Source of the DNA: CF-72 sp051006215
GTDB lineage: Bacteria; Chloroflexota; UBA6077; CF-72
Assembly (NCBI GenBank): GCA_051006215.1
Contig: JBPCIO010000005.1
Location: 1 to 64,000, forward strand
Direction: 5' to 3'
Length of the DNA: 64,000 nt
In this document: positions 25,450-34,943 of the stretch, piece by piece
Position numbering within the stretch: position 1 is the stretch's first letter
How the letters are laid out: the number at the start of each line of letters is the position of its first letter
Notes under the pieces: model-generated
The model's database searches: none
What the model saw: the letters and a program-made list of their open reading frames with translations, nothing else
Told to the model about the DNA's origin: nothing
Made by a program: the position numbers and the translations under genes

Positions 25450-26922
25450 ATGGCCACGCCACACATCGAAGCGAGCGGGCAGCTCCCGCCCAAGGACGCA
25501 AGCGACCCCGAAGCGTTTTCGCGCTGGTATGTCACCGCCATCCGACGCTCGGAGCTGGCCGACTACTTCGAGCCGGTCGGCGGCACGATGGTTATTCGCC
25601 CGTACGGCTTCAGTCTGTGGGAGAACATGCAGGCTGGGCTCGATACACGCTTCAAGGCCACCGGACACAAGAACGCCTACTTCCCGATGTTCGTGCCCGA
25701 GAGTTTCTTGCGCCGAGAGGCCAAGCACGTCGAAGGCTTCGCACCCGAAGTGGCCTGGGTGACGCACGCTGGTGGCGAGGAGCTGGAAGAGCGCCTCGCG
25801 ATCCGACCCACCAGTGAGACGATTTTCGGCCACTTCTACTCGAGATGGATCCAGTCCTGGCGCGACCTGCCGCTGCTCATCAATCAGTGGGCCAACATCG
25901 TGCGGTGGGAAAAACGGACCGTTTTCTTCTTGCGGACGACAGAGTTCTTGTGGCAAGAAGGCCACACGGCCCACCGCCTGGCCAGTGAGGCTCAGGAAGA
26001 AACGATGCGCATGCTCGGCGTGTACGCCGATTTCGCCCAGACCGAGCTAGCGCTGCCGGTTGTGCTCGGCGAAAAAACAGCCGCCGAGCGCTTTCCTGGC
26101 GCAGAAGCGACGTACAGCATCGAAGCGTTGATGCCCGACGGCAAGGCTCTGCAGAGCGGCACGAGCCACTTCCTGGGCCAGAAATTCGCGCGCGCCTTCG
26201 ACATCGACTTTCTCGACCAGGACGGACAGCGTAAGTTTGTATGGACCACGAGCTGGGGTATGAGCACACGCATCTTGGGCGGCATGCTCATGATGCATGG
26301 CGATGACAGCGGCCTGGTGCTGCCGCCGCGGGTAGCGCCGGTGCAGGTGATCGTGGTTCCCATACCCACGCGCTCGGACGACGAAGCAACGCTGGTTTCG
26401 GAGGCGGTGGCGGGTTTGCTGAAGGAGTTGCTTGCCCGGGGCTTGCGCGCCGAGGCAGATTGGACAGATAAGCGGCCAGGCTGGAAGTTCAACGAATGGG
26501 AGCTCAAGGGTGTCCCTGTGCGCATTGAAGTTGGCCCCCGCGACCTGCGCACCGATCAGGTAACCCTGGTCCGCCGCGACTCGCGAACGAAGGAGCAGGT
26601 CAGCCGGGCCAACGCGGCTGAGCGCGCGCAGGCGCTCATGGGCGAAGTGCATGTCGCGCTGTTCGATCGAGCGCTCGCGTTCCGTGAAGCCAACACCCAC
26701 GTCGTAGACGATTTCCAGAGCTTCAAGCGCATCATGCGTGAGGGGCGCGGGTTCATCCGTGCGTATTGGTGTGGCTCGACGGACTGCGAGGGACGAATCA
26801 AGGAGGAAACACGCGCGACCATACGCGTCATCCCGCAGGATTCCGAAGCCGACGGCAGCGGCAGCTGCGTGTACGATCAGCGGCCGGCTGCAGGTCGAGC
26901 GCTGTTCGCGCAGTCCTACTGA
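25450..26922 (+). CDS. proS: Prolyl-tRNA synthetase (archaeal/eukaryotic type)
   Basis: Class II synthetase of 490 residues charging tRNA-Pro. FSRWYVTAIRRSELADY and IRPYGFSLWENMQ lead to motif 2 (LINQWANIVRWEKRT with LRTTEFLWQEGHTAH) and motif 3 (WTTSWGMSTRILGG). The protein ends in the C-terminal zinc/tyrosine region with a terminal FAQSY, typical of the archaeal/eukaryotic-type ProRS and not the long bacterial form with an editing insertion. The ATG at 25450 is preferred over an upstream frame that would overlap alr. A HEAT-repeat gene follows after 6 bp. Confidence 0.95.
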   Translation: MATPHIEASGQLPPKDASDPEAFSRWYVTAIRRSELADYFEPVGGTMVIRPYGFSLWENMQAGLDTRFKATGHKNAYFPMFVPESFLRREAKHVEGFAPEVAWVTHAGGEELEERLAIRPTSETIFGHFYSRWIQSWRDLPLLINQWANIVRWEKRTVFFLRTTEFLWQEGHTAHRLASEAQEETMRMLGVYADFAQTELALPVVLGEKTAAERFPGAEATYSIEALMPDGKALQSGTSHFLGQKFARAFDIDFLDQDGQRKFVWTTSWGMSTRILGGMLMMHGDDSGLVLPPRVAPVQVIVVPIPTRSDDEATLVSEAVAGLLKELLARGLRAEADWTDKRPGWKFNEWELKGVPVRIEVGPRDLRTDQVTLVRRDSRTKEQVSRANAAERAQALMGEVHVALFDRALAFREANTHVVDDFQSFKRIMREGRGFIRAYWCGSTDCEGRIKEETRATIRVIPQDSEADGSGSCVYDQRPAAGRALFAQSY

Positions 26923-26928
26923 GCCGCC

Positions 26929-27864
26929 ATGCCGCCGCGCCACTCTGAAGAAGAACAGGCCGACTTTGCGCACGCGCTGGTGTCGGTCGCCGAGCAGGGG
27001 CCGCTCTCGAAGCCAGAAGTCGACTCGCTGTCGATGCTGGAAGGCGCCGATCTGGCCAGGCTGCGTGAGGTCTGGGCGCCCCTGCCGGCCGGCGCCAGGG
27101 CGCGCCTGGTCGTTGCCCTGCGGAGCGCAGCGGAACAGCGCCTGCGGCTCGACTTCAGCGCCCTCAATCAGCTCGCGCTCGAAGACGCTGATTGGCAGGT
27201 ACGCCTAGCTGGCGTCAGGTCGGCTATCGAGGACCGCAGCCCGGCATTGCTGAAGAAATTGATCGAGCTGGTGACCTCCGATCCGAGCGTCGAGGTGCGC
27301 TTTGCGGCAGCCGAGGATCTGGCGCGGTTTACCTTGCTCGGCGAGCTCGAGGATCTCGAACCGCAGGCGACGACGGAGCTGAAGAACCGGCTCGTCGGTG
27401 TTATGCGGGATCACAACCAGGCGGCTCAAGTACGCGGATCGGCGCTGGCTGCGCTCGGGTACTTCAGCGACGCCGACACTGCACGCGAGCTGGCGGCTGG
27501 GTTCAGCGATCCAATCCTGCGCCTGGGGGCGGTGCGCGCCATGGGCCGCACTGCTGACCCGCGCTGGACGGACCGTCTGATGCCGGTGCTGGGTAGCGAC
27601 GATCCGCAACTGCGGCTCGAGGCCGCGCGGGCGCTCGGGGAGTTGGAGGACGAGCGGGCGATCACCCCGTTGGTTGAGCTACTGGAGGATCCAGAGCCAG
27701 ACGTGCAGCTAGCGGTCATCCAGGCGCTGGGCCAGATCGGCGGCGAAGAGGCGCGCGAAGCCCTGCTGTTCGTGGCCGAAGCGGCCGAAGAGCAGATCCG
27801 AGAAGCTGCCAGCAAAGCCCTGGAGGAGATCGAGGCCGCCGAAGCCGACCCCATGGACCTGTAA
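26929..27864 (+). CDS. HEAT-repeat protein
   Basis: A 311-residue soluble alpha-helical repeat protein. At least five HEAT/PBS-lyase-like repeats can be seen between about residues 80 and 300 (VEVRFAAAEDLARF, VRGSALAALGYFSD, LRLGAVRAMGRTADP, LRLEAARALGELEDE, VQLAVIQALGQIGGEEA). The C-terminus is strongly acidic. Such repeats normally mediate protein-protein contacts; no enzymatic motif is present. It starts 6 bp after proS, so it is probably co-transcribed, but a role in translation is only inferred from position. Confidence 0.85.
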   Translation: MPPRHSEEEQADFAHALVSVAEQGPLSKPEVDSLSMLEGADLARLREVWAPLPAGARARLVVALRSAAEQRLRLDFSALNQLALEDADWQVRLAGVRSAIEDRSPALLKKLIELVTSDPSVEVRFAAAEDLARFTLLGELEDLEPQATTELKNRLVGVMRDHNQAAQVRGSALAALGYFSDADTARELAAGFSDPILRLGAVRAMGRTADPRWTDRLMPVLGSDDPQLRLEAARALGELEDERAITPLVELLEDPEPDVQLAVIQALGQIGGEEAREALLFVAEAAEEQIREAASKALEEIEAAEADPMDL

Positions 27865-28347
27865 GTTGGCGCGAGTGGACGTAGGTAATAAGTCGCCTGC
27901 GCGGCTCGGCGCCGGGCCTTAGATTCCGAGGCCGCAAGATACCTCTTCGAAGAAGAACCTCCGAGCTGCGCGACGTAGCCAGAGCTGGTCGAATCTGGAC
28001 GCCGCGACAAGGCTGCTCGGGCCTCAAGCACATCGTCAACGAGGCCGTCGTGCACGCTGTCTGGATAGTCACGACGCGACTGACTACGCGGACTGCCGCT
28101 GGGCGCTAGAGACCTCCGAGTGGGGTCTGCGCATGCCTGTCCTCGGCTGACCTACGCCGACAGGCGACGGCGGGCTTTCCACGAGGCGGCCAACGCGTAA
28201 CCATGGTGTATTCCTACAAATGGCATCGCGTGCCCGCGCGACGATCGGAGCGCGCCATGACAGCGGCGCTTGTGGCCCTCGGCGCAACGAAGCCATCCAC
28301 ACCACCACAAAGAGGAGTTGCTGGCGCCATGCCGCCGAACCTCGGCC
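27865..28347. other. 483-bp gap with no supported gene
   Basis: This is the longest gene-free stretch in the window. It lies between the convergent HEAT-protein and oppF genes. Base composition is like the neighbours. Short open frames on both strands (for example a 50-codon plus-strand frame from 28203) show no family signal. I see no tRNA, repeat array, integrase remnant or clear terminator. It may be decayed coding sequence or hold 3' ends of both transcripts. Confidence 0.45.
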
Positions 28348-29424
28348 CTAGTTGAGGGAGATGGGCTCCGGGACGGGGGTGATTTGCTGGCGGGCTTGGA
28401 TCTCGTCCCAGAAGTGGCACGCCGCGAAGTGGTTGGGTTCGACTTCAAGCAGGGCGGGTTCCTTTTCTTTGCACACCTCTTGAGCGAACGGGCAGCGCGG
28501 GTGGAACCGGCAGCCTGACGGTGGATTCACCGGACTCGGCACATCGCCCGTCAGGATCATCCGCTGCCGCTTCCGCTCGATCGCCGGATCCGGGATTGGC
28601 ACCGCGGACAGGAGCGCTTTGGTGTACGGATGCAAGGGCCGCTCGTATAGCAAGTCGCGCGTCGTCAGTTCGACGATCTTGCCGACGTACATGACCGCCA
28701 CACGGTCGCTGATGTGGCGAACCACCGACAGATCGTGCGCGATAAAGAGATACGTCAGGTTGAACTGTCCCTGCAGCTCCTCCAGCAGGTTGATGACCTG
28801 TGCCTGGATAGAGACGTCGAGCGCCGAAATGGGCTCGTCACACACGATAAAGCTTGGCTGCACCGCGAGCGCGCGGGCAATCCCGATGCGTTGACGCTGG
28901 CCACCCGAGAATTCGTGCGGGTACCGATTGGCGAAGTACGGATTCAAACCGACGATTCGGAGCAACTCCTGGACGCGCTCCTGCTTTTGCCGGCCGCGGG
29001 CAAGGTTATGAATTTCGAGGGGCTCTCCGACGATGCTACCGACGGTCATGCGCGGGTTCAAGCTGGCGTATGGGTCCTGGAAGATCATCTGCATCTGGCG
29101 GCGCATCTTGCGCAGCTCACCGCCGCCGAGGGTGGTCAGATTCTTGCCGAGAAAGTTCACCGTGCCGCCGGTCGGCTTGTAGAGCTGCAGGATGGCTCGA
29201 CCGGTCGTGCTCTTGCCGCACCCGGACTCGCCGACCAGGCCGAGGGTCTCGCCACTCTTGACCGTGAACGAGATGTCGTCGACGGCGCGGACCCAGCCGA
29301 CCTGCCGCTGCAGGATGATGCCCTGGGTGATCGGGAAGTACATCTTCAGATTCTCGACCCGCAGCAGCTCACCGTCGGCGGTGCCGTCCTGCGGAATCTG
29401 AATGGGACTCGCGCTCGTGGCCAT
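28348..29424 (-). CDS. oppF: Oligopeptide/dipeptide ABC transporter ATP-binding protein (OppF type)
   Basis: ABC ATPase of 358 residues. Walker A is GLVGESGCGKSTTGRAIL, the signature FSGGQRQRIGIARALA, Walker B FIVCDEPISALDVS, and the switch His sits in LFIAHDLSVVRHIS. The C-terminal oligo_HPY segment (MILTGDVPSPVNPPSGCRFH with RCPFA) has the conserved cysteines. The VGWVRAVDDISF start of the domain matches OppF/DppF. It lies 17 bp after oppD. No cognate permease or binding protein gene is nearby on either side. Confidence 0.92.
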   Translation of the reverse strand: MATSASPIQIPQDGTADGELLRVENLKMYFPITQGIILQRQVGWVRAVDDISFTVKSGETLGLVGESGCGKSTTGRAILQLYKPTGGTVNFLGKNLTTLGGGELRKMRRQMQMIFQDPYASLNPRMTVGSIVGEPLEIHNLARGRQKQERVQELLRIVGLNPYFANRYPHEFSGGQRQRIGIARALAVQPSFIVCDEPISALDVSIQAQVINLLEELQGQFNLTYLFIAHDLSVVRHISDRVAVMYVGKIVELTTRDLLYERPLHPYTKALLSAVPIPDPAIERKRQRMILTGDVPSPVNPPSGCRFHPRCPFAQEVCKEKEPALLEVEPNHFAACHFWDEIQARQQITPVPEPISLN

Positions 29425-29441
29425 GGTGTTCTCGATGCCTC

Positions 29442-30470
29442 CTATACGCCCTGCGCGACCGGCTCGGCGTGTGGTTCTCGGCCGCCGGTCACGTCGACCC
29501 AGCAGGCAATGCGATGGCCCGGCACCACCGGTTCGAGGCTCGGGTTTTCTGGCAGGCAGCGCTCAATCGCGTACGGGCAGCGGGGCTGGAATGGACAGCC
29601 GGGAGGCGCGTCGACCAGATCAGGCGGCAAGCCTTCGATCGGCACCAATTTTTCCTTACGCGGCTCATCCAGCCGTGGAATCGATTTCAGCAGACCCAGC
29701 GTATACGGGTGCCGAGGATTGTGGAAAATCTCGTCAGAGGTGCCGGTCTCGACAATGTAGCCCGCGTACATAACGTTGATGCGGTCCGCTATGCCAGCCA
29801 CGACGCCCAGGTCGTGGGTGATCATAACGATGGCCATGCCCAGCTCGCGGCGCAGGCGTGCGATCAGGTCGAGGATCTGGGCCTGAATCGTTACGTCGAG
29901 CGCCGTCGTAGGCTCATCTGCGAGCAGAAGCTTGGGTTCGCAGCTGAGTGCCATGGCGATCATGACGCGCTGCCGCATGCCACCCGAGAACTGATGCGGG
30001 TAGTCGTCCACGCGGGAGCGCGCGGCCGGAATGCCAACCAGCTCGAGCAGCTCGATGGTGCGCTTGCGGGCGGCCGAGCGGTCCATCCCTTTGTGGAGCT
30101 CGAGGGCCTCGCTGATCTGGCGTCCGATCGTGAGGACCGGGTTGAGCGACGTCATCGGGTCCTGGAAGATCATGGCGATGTCGTTGCCGCGTACCTTCCG
30201 CATGTCGTCATCTTTGAGCTTGAGCAGGTCGCGACCGTCGAACGTGACCTGGCCCGAGACGATCCGGCCCGGGGGCTGAGGTATCAAGCGCATCAGGGAC
30301 AGCGCGGTGACGCTCTTGCCACAGCCCGATTCGCCCACCAGGCCGAGCGCTTCACCCTCGCTGAGTGTGAATGACACGCCATTCACAGCCTTCACCACCC
30401 CGTCCTGGGTGAAGAATTGCGTTCGGAGGTCCGAGACCTCGAGCAGCGGACGTTTGGTCTCCAGCGCCAC
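29442..30470 (-). CDS. oppD: Oligopeptide/dipeptide ABC transporter ATP-binding protein (OppD type)
   Basis: ABC ATPase of 342 residues pairing with OppF. LRTQFFTQDGVVKAVNGVSF is the OppD/DppD-type N-terminus. Walker A GESGCGKSVTAL, signature FSGGMRQRVMIAMAL, Walker B LLADEPTTALDVT and switch ITHDLGVVAGIAD are intact. The oligo_HPY tail (GLPPDLVDAPPGCPFQPRC) is present. It lies 53 bp downstream of gcvPB on the same strand, so it may be read from the same transcript, though a functional link to glycine cleavage is not obvious. Confidence 0.92.
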   Translation of the reverse strand: MALETKRPLLEVSDLRTQFFTQDGVVKAVNGVSFTLSEGEALGLVGESGCGKSVTALSLMRLIPQPPGRIVSGQVTFDGRDLLKLKDDDMRKVRGNDIAMIFQDPMTSLNPVLTIGRQISEALELHKGMDRSAARKRTIELLELVGIPAARSRVDDYPHQFSGGMRQRVMIAMALSCEPKLLLADEPTTALDVTIQAQILDLIARLRRELGMAIVMITHDLGVVAGIADRINVMYAGYIVETGTSDEIFHNPRHPYTLGLLKSIPRLDEPRKEKLVPIEGLPPDLVDAPPGCPFQPRCPYAIERCLPENPSLEPVVPGHRIACWVDVTGGREPHAEPVAQGV

Positions 30471-30523
30471 GGCGTTCGATGCCTCTCCGATCGGGCTCAG
30501 GTTGCGGGCAGTGTACTAAACCG

Positions 30524-32014
30524 TCACGACCAACGCAGTACCGGCTTGCGCGCCGCGGCCACTTCGTCCAGCCGTCCCACGGACTGATGGCGTGGCGCCT
30601 CGCGTACCACGTCTGGCTTTGTCTCGCATTCGCGCGCGATCTGGCGCATCACGGCTACAAAGTGATCGAGAGTGGTGCGAGACTCTGACTCGGTCGGCTC
30701 GATCATGATCGCCTCGTCGACGATCAGCGGAAAGTAAATCGTGGGTGGGTGAATGCCAAAGTCAAGCAGCCGTTTGGCAATATCCAGCGTGCGCACACCG
30801 TGCTTGGTCTTCTGTCGGCGGCCCGAAAGCACGAGCTCGTGCATGCACGCGCGGTTGTACACGAGGTCGAAGTCTTCACTGAGCAGCGACCGGAGATAAT
30901 TTGCATTCAGGACAGCAGTTTCGCTCAGCCTGCGCAGGCCTTCCGGACCGTGCATGCGAATATAGGTGTAGCCCCGAGCCAGGATGCCGAAATGGCCTTG
31001 AAACCCCTTCAAGCGCCCAATGCTCTTGGGCCGATCGTACTCCAGGGCGAAGGTGCCATCGGGGCGCTGCACTACGACCGGGGCCGGTAAAAAAGGCTCC
31101 AGGCGTTCGTTGACCACGACCGGGCCAGCGCCCGGGCCGCCCGAGCCGTGGGGGGTGGAAAACGTCTTATGGACGTTGATGTGGACACAGTCGAAGCCCA
31201 TTTCGGCCGGCTTGACGATTCCCAGAATTGCGTTCAAGTTGGCGCCGTCGCCATACACGAGCCCGCCGGCCTGATGCACTGCCTGGGTCACCTCGCGGAG
31301 CTGCTGCTCGAACAGCCCGAGCGTGTTCGGATTGGTCAGCATCAGGCCGACCACGGTGTCATCCAGTTGCTTTTCCAATCGCGCGAGGTCGATATTCCCG
31401 CTCGAGTCCGAGGGAATCGAAACGGTGTGAAATCCGCACATGGCTGCAGTCGCGGGATTGGTTCCGTGCGCCGAATCCGGGACAAGCACCTTGCGTCGCC
31501 GCGTGTCACCGCGGTCGAGATGATAGGCCCGCATCATCAGCATCCCGGCGAGTTCGCCCTGAGCGCCTGCCGCTGGCTGCAGCGTGGCCGCGGCAAAGCC
31601 GGTGATCGAAGCCAGCAGCTGCTGCATCTCGTACATGATCCGCAGCGCACCCTGGACGGTCTCGTCGGGTTGAAGCGGGTGAACGTGGGCAATCCCAGGC
31701 AGGCGGGCAACGTCCTCGTTGACCCTGGGGTTGTATTTCATCGTGCACGAGCCGAGCGGGTAGAAGACCGAATCGATCGAGAAGTTGCGCTGAGCCAGGT
31801 GCGTGAAGTGGCGCACCACGTCGAGCTCGCCAAGCTCTGGCAGGCGCAGATCTGCTCGGAGCACCTGGCTGCCAAGGTCATCGACCTCAGGCACGTCCAG
31901 CGCTGGCAGTTGGTGGCCAGGTGCGCCCGGTCGTGAAAGTTCGGACAAGAGCGGCTCTGGCTGCAGACCAGGGCTGAGGACTACGGATTCTGGCGCGGTG
32001 GTAAAGGTCGTCAA
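30524..32014 (-). CDS. gcvPB: Glycine dehydrogenase (decarboxylating) subunit 2
   Basis: C-terminal subunit (496 residues) of the two-part P protein of the glycine cleavage system. It holds the PLP-binding lysine in HINVHKTFSTPHGSGGPG. PLGSCTMKYNPRVNE and LLTNPNTLGLFE-type blocks (here MLTNPNTLGLFE) are diagnostic. P protein decarboxylates glycine and loads the aminomethyl group on lipoyl-GcvH. It overlaps gcvPA by 4 bp. The split P protein is common in Chloroflexota, Firmicutes and Archaea. Confidence 0.96.
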   Translation of the reverse strand: MTTFTTAPESVVLSPGLQPEPLLSELSRPGAPGHQLPALDVPEVDDLGSQVLRADLRLPELGELDVVRHFTHLAQRNFSIDSVFYPLGSCTMKYNPRVNEDVARLPGIAHVHPLQPDETVQGALRIMYEMQQLLASITGFAAATLQPAAGAQGELAGMLMMRAYHLDRGDTRRRKVLVPDSAHGTNPATAAMCGFHTVSIPSDSSGNIDLARLEKQLDDTVVGLMLTNPNTLGLFEQQLREVTQAVHQAGGLVYGDGANLNAILGIVKPAEMGFDCVHINVHKTFSTPHGSGGPGAGPVVVNERLEPFLPAPVVVQRPDGTFALEYDRPKSIGRLKGFQGHFGILARGYTYIRMHGPEGLRRLSETAVLNANYLRSLLSEDFDLVYNRACMHELVLSGRRQKTKHGVRTLDIAKRLLDFGIHPPTIYFPLIVDEAIMIEPTESESRTTLDHFVAVMRQIARECETKPDVVREAPRHQSVGRLDEVAAARKPVLRWS

Positions 32015-33363
32015 CTGCTAACCTCGGCAAGTGCCTGGACGAGCTGGTCTATTTCGGCGCGTGTGTTTTGCTCGGTGAATGCCAGGAGCAATGTGCGTTC
32101 GAAGCCTGGCACCGCGTGCAAAAAAGGCACTCCGGCCAGGATGTGGTGCTCGACCAGCCGATGGCGCAGCTCCAGGCCGTCCATGGGCGTCCTGACAAGG
32201 AATTCGTTGTAGAACGGTTTCGGCGTCACCACCTGGTAGTCTGCCAGCCCTGATATTCGCTCCGCTGCGTAGACGGTCTTGGCGTGGGACTGCCGAGCCA
32301 CCTCTCGCAAGCCGGCCGGCCCCATGAGTGACAAATAGGCTGTGATTCCGATCGCAAGCAGCGTCTGGCTGGTGCAGATGTTCGACGTCGCCTTTTCGCG
32401 CCGAATATGCTGCTCGCGGGCTTGCAGAGTCAGGACGAACCCACGCCGTCCATCATGGTCGGTCGTCTGACCGGAGATGCGTCCTGGCAGTTGCCGCAGG
32501 TATGCCGTACGGGTGGCCATCAGACCAGCCCAGGGGCCGCCGTACTGAAGCGGCAGACCCAGTGACTGGCCTTCGGCTGTGGCGATGTCGGCGCCCCACA
32601 TGCCGGGCGACTTCAGCAGCCCCAGCGATGTCACGTCTGCTACGGCGATGATCAGGAGTGCGCCTCGATCGTGAACTGCCTCGGCGAGTCCGTTCAAGTC
32701 GCGCACGTGGCCGAAGACGTCGGGCTGTTGGACGACCACGCAGGCGGTGTGCTCGTCGACGAGTTCGAGCACCCGTTGCTCGCGCAGGCCGTCGCCGCTT
32801 AGCTCGACGCGACTGGTGACCAGGTCTACACCGCGGGGTGAGACGTATGCCTGCACTACCTCGCGCCACTGGGGGTGCACCGTTCCGGCCAGCACGACCC
32901 GCTCGCGACGCGTAAGCCGCTGCGCCATAAGGACTGCCTCGCCAACCGCCGACGCCCCGTCGTACACGGAATCGTTCGCCACCTCCAGCCCGAGCAGCTC
33001 GCACACGAGCGACTGGAACTCGAACGAGACCTGGAGCGTCCCCTGGCTGACCTCCGGTTGATACGGCGTATAGGCGGTGTAGAACTGGGGTTGGCCCATA
33101 ATGTGGCCGACCGCCGATGGCGAGTAGTGGTTGTACGCGCCGCCACCAATAAAGCATGGCCAATCCCGCACCGATACATTGCGAGCGGCCAACTGAGCCA
33201 TATGTCGGCTCACTTCGAACTCGCTCAGCGCGCGCGGCAGGTCGAGCGCGGGATACCGCGCATCCGCTGGTACGTCCTCGAACAGTTGGCTTACGTCATC
33301 GATCCCGATCGTGCGCAGCATGTGCTCTCGGTCGTCCGACGTGAGCTGGGTGAAGTCAGGCAT
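32011..33363 (-). CDS. gcvPA: Glycine dehydrogenase (decarboxylating) subunit 1
   Basis: N-terminal subunit (450 residues) of the split P protein. Family features are CFIGGGAYNHYSPSAVGHIM, FYTAYTPYQPEVSQGTLQ, YDGASAVGEAVLMAQR and FGGPWAGLMA-like YGGPWAGLMATR. It has no PLP lysine of its own and needs GcvPB. It lies between gcvH (36 bp upstream) and gcvPB (4-bp overlap), giving the order gcvT-gcvH-gcvPA-gcvPB. GcvL (dihydrolipoyl dehydrogenase) is not encoded in the window. Confidence 0.96.
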   Translation of the reverse strand: MPDFTQLTSDDREHMLRTIGIDDVSQLFEDVPADARYPALDLPRALSEFEVSRHMAQLAARNVSVRDWPCFIGGGAYNHYSPSAVGHIMGQPQFYTAYTPYQPEVSQGTLQVSFEFQSLVCELLGLEVANDSVYDGASAVGEAVLMAQRLTRRERVVLAGTVHPQWREVVQAYVSPRGVDLVTSRVELSGDGLREQRVLELVDEHTACVVVQQPDVFGHVRDLNGLAEAVHDRGALLIIAVADVTSLGLLKSPGMWGADIATAEGQSLGLPLQYGGPWAGLMATRTAYLRQLPGRISGQTTDHDGRRGFVLTLQAREQHIRREKATSNICTSQTLLAIGITAYLSLMGPAGLREVARQSHAKTVYAAERISGLADYQVVTPKPFYNEFLVRTPMDGLELRHRLVEHHILAGVPFLHAVPGFERTLLLAFTEQNTRAEIDQLVQALAEVSS

Positions 33364-33399
33364 GTTGGGTGGGGGTCAGGGTCAAGGCGGATGCTGAGC

Positions 33400-33789
33400 C
33401 TATTCGCCGGTCTGCTCGGAGTATTGCTCGGCTGTGAGGAGCGTCTCGACGGCCGTCGAGTCCGCGGGGCGAATCTTGATCATCCAGCCGGCTGTGTATG
33501 GATCATCGTTTACACTTTGTGGCTGATCGACCAGCTCGCTATTGACTTCGACAACGTCACCCGATACGGGAGCGTACAGGTCTGAGGCGGTCTTGACGGA
33601 TTCGATCACTCCGAACTGCTTGCCGGCTTCCACGTGATCGCCCACGTTGGGAAGCTCGACGTACACGATGTCCCCCAACTGGTCCTGGGCAAAGGCGGTG
33701 ATGCCCACGATGTAGTTCTCGCCCTCGGCCTTGATCCACTCATGTTCGGTGGTGTACCGACGATCGGACGGGTTCGCTCCTGGTGCCAT
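33400..33789 (-). CDS. gcvH: Glycine cleavage system H protein
   Basis: Lipoyl-carrier protein of 129 residues that shuttles the aminomethyl intermediate between P, T and L proteins. YTTEHEWIK near the N-terminus, IVYVELPNVGDHV, and the lipoylation site K66 in VIESVKTASDLYAPVSG are canonical. It starts 2 bp after the gcvT stop. Confidence 0.97.
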   Translation of the reverse strand: MAPGANPSDRRYTTEHEWIKAEGENYIVGITAFAQDQLGDIVYVELPNVGDHVEAGKQFGVIESVKTASDLYAPVSGDVVEVNSELVDQPQSVNDDPYTAGWMIKIRPADSTAVETLLTAEQYSEQTGE

Positions 33790-33791
33790 AG

Positions 33792-34943
33792 CTATATTCT
33801 GGCGCGTGGCCGCGAACGGTGCCGGACAAACGGCAGCGGCACCACTTCTGCCCCGGCCGGCTTGCCCCGCATCTCCACCCCGAGGGACTGGCCAACCTCG
33901 CTCACGGCTATCGGAACGTAGCCCATCGCAATGTTCTCTCTGAGGCTCGGCGAGAAGGTGCCGCTAGTGACCTTGCCCACCGCCCGGCCGTCCGCAAGGA
34001 TCGGGAAGCCGGGGCGCGGCACACCCCCGGGGCTTACGCGTAGGCCTACCAGCCGCCGGGTCGGACCGACCGCCTTGCTCTGGGCCAACGCGTGCCGGCC
34101 GACGAACTGCTGCTTGCCCAGGCTGACGACCCAGCCGAGTCGAGCTTCGTAGGGATTCGTCGTCTGGTCGATGTCATGTCCGTACAGCGCAAAGCCGGCT
34201 TCGGTCCGCAGCGTGTCGCGTGCGCCGAGACCGCACGCGGACGCGTCGCCGCCCTGCATTAGGGCAGCCCAGGCGATCTCGCCTGCCTCGGCCTCGAGCA
34301 TGATCTCAAAGCCGTCCTCGCCGGTATAGCCGGTACGCGACACGAGCGCAGCCTGGCCGCCGACCCGAGTGTCCAAAAATGCATACCCCGGTAGAGCTTC
34401 CAGATTGGCGTTGCACAGCGACTGCAGGACTGGTTGGGCGCGGGGGCCCTGGACGCCGATCAGGACCGTCTCGAGGGTTCGGTCGTCCAGATTGACGTCC
34501 AGCCGCAAGCGATCGCACTGGTGTTGGAACCAATCGAGGTCGGTCTGGCGGTTCGAGGCGTTGAAGACGAACAGCACCTCCCGCTCGTCCAGGACATACG
34601 CGATGACATCGTCGAGGATGCCCCCGGCTTGATTGCAGAGGACCGAGTAGGCCGCCTCGCCCGGTCGGATGCGCGTGAGGTCGCGCGTGCAGCACTCCTG
34701 CGCCAGGGCCAACGCGTCGCTACCACGCAGGTAGACGCGGCCCATGTGCGAAAGGTCGAAAATGCCGCATGACGACCGTACCGCCTGGTGCTCCGCCAGA
34801 ATGCCGGCCGGATACTGGACGGGCATGTCCCACCCCGCGAAGTCGACCATCCGCGCTCCGAGCCGACGGTGCAGCGCATTCAGCGGCGTGCGCAACACTG
34901 CTTGGGCAGGCGGAGTTTCGCTAGAGGGCAAAGCCGTTCCCAA
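33792..34943 (-). CDS. gcvT: Glycine cleavage system T protein (aminomethyltransferase)
   Basis: Folate-dependent aminomethyltransferase of about 383 residues producing methylenetetrahydrofolate and ammonia. TPLNALHRRLGARMVDFAGWDMPVQYPAGI, SCGIFDLSHMG, LSRTGYTGEDGFE (here VSRTGYTGEDGFE) and GLGARDTLRTEAG are diagnostic. The longest frame begins at TTG and overlaps the end of ccdA by 23 bp; GTG or TTG codons just before LRTPLN are alternative starts. The methylenetetrahydrofolate formed links to folC and folD further right in the window. Confidence 0.95.
   Translation of the reverse strand: MGTALPSSETPPAQAVLRTPLNALHRRLGARMVDFAGWDMPVQYPAGILAEHQAVRSSCGIFDLSHMGRVYLRGSDALALAQECCTRDLTRIRPGEAAYSVLCNQAGGILDDVIAYVLDEREVLFVFNASNRQTDLDWFQHQCDRLRLDVNLDDRTLETVLIGVQGPRAQPVLQSLCNANLEALPGYAFLDTRVGGQAALVSRTGYTGEDGFEIMLEAEAGEIAWAALMQGGDASACGLGARDTLRTEAGFALYGHDIDQTTNPYEARLGWVVSLGKQQFVGRHALAQSKAVGPTRRLVGLRVSPGGVPRPGFPILADGRAVGKVTSGTFSPSLRENIAMGYVPIAVSEVGQSLGVEMRGKPAGAEVVPLPFVRHRSRPRARI

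Noticed and set aside
28203..28355. 50-codon plus-strand frame before oppF
   Set aside because: Low-complexity sequence, no ribosome-binding site, and it runs into the end of oppF.
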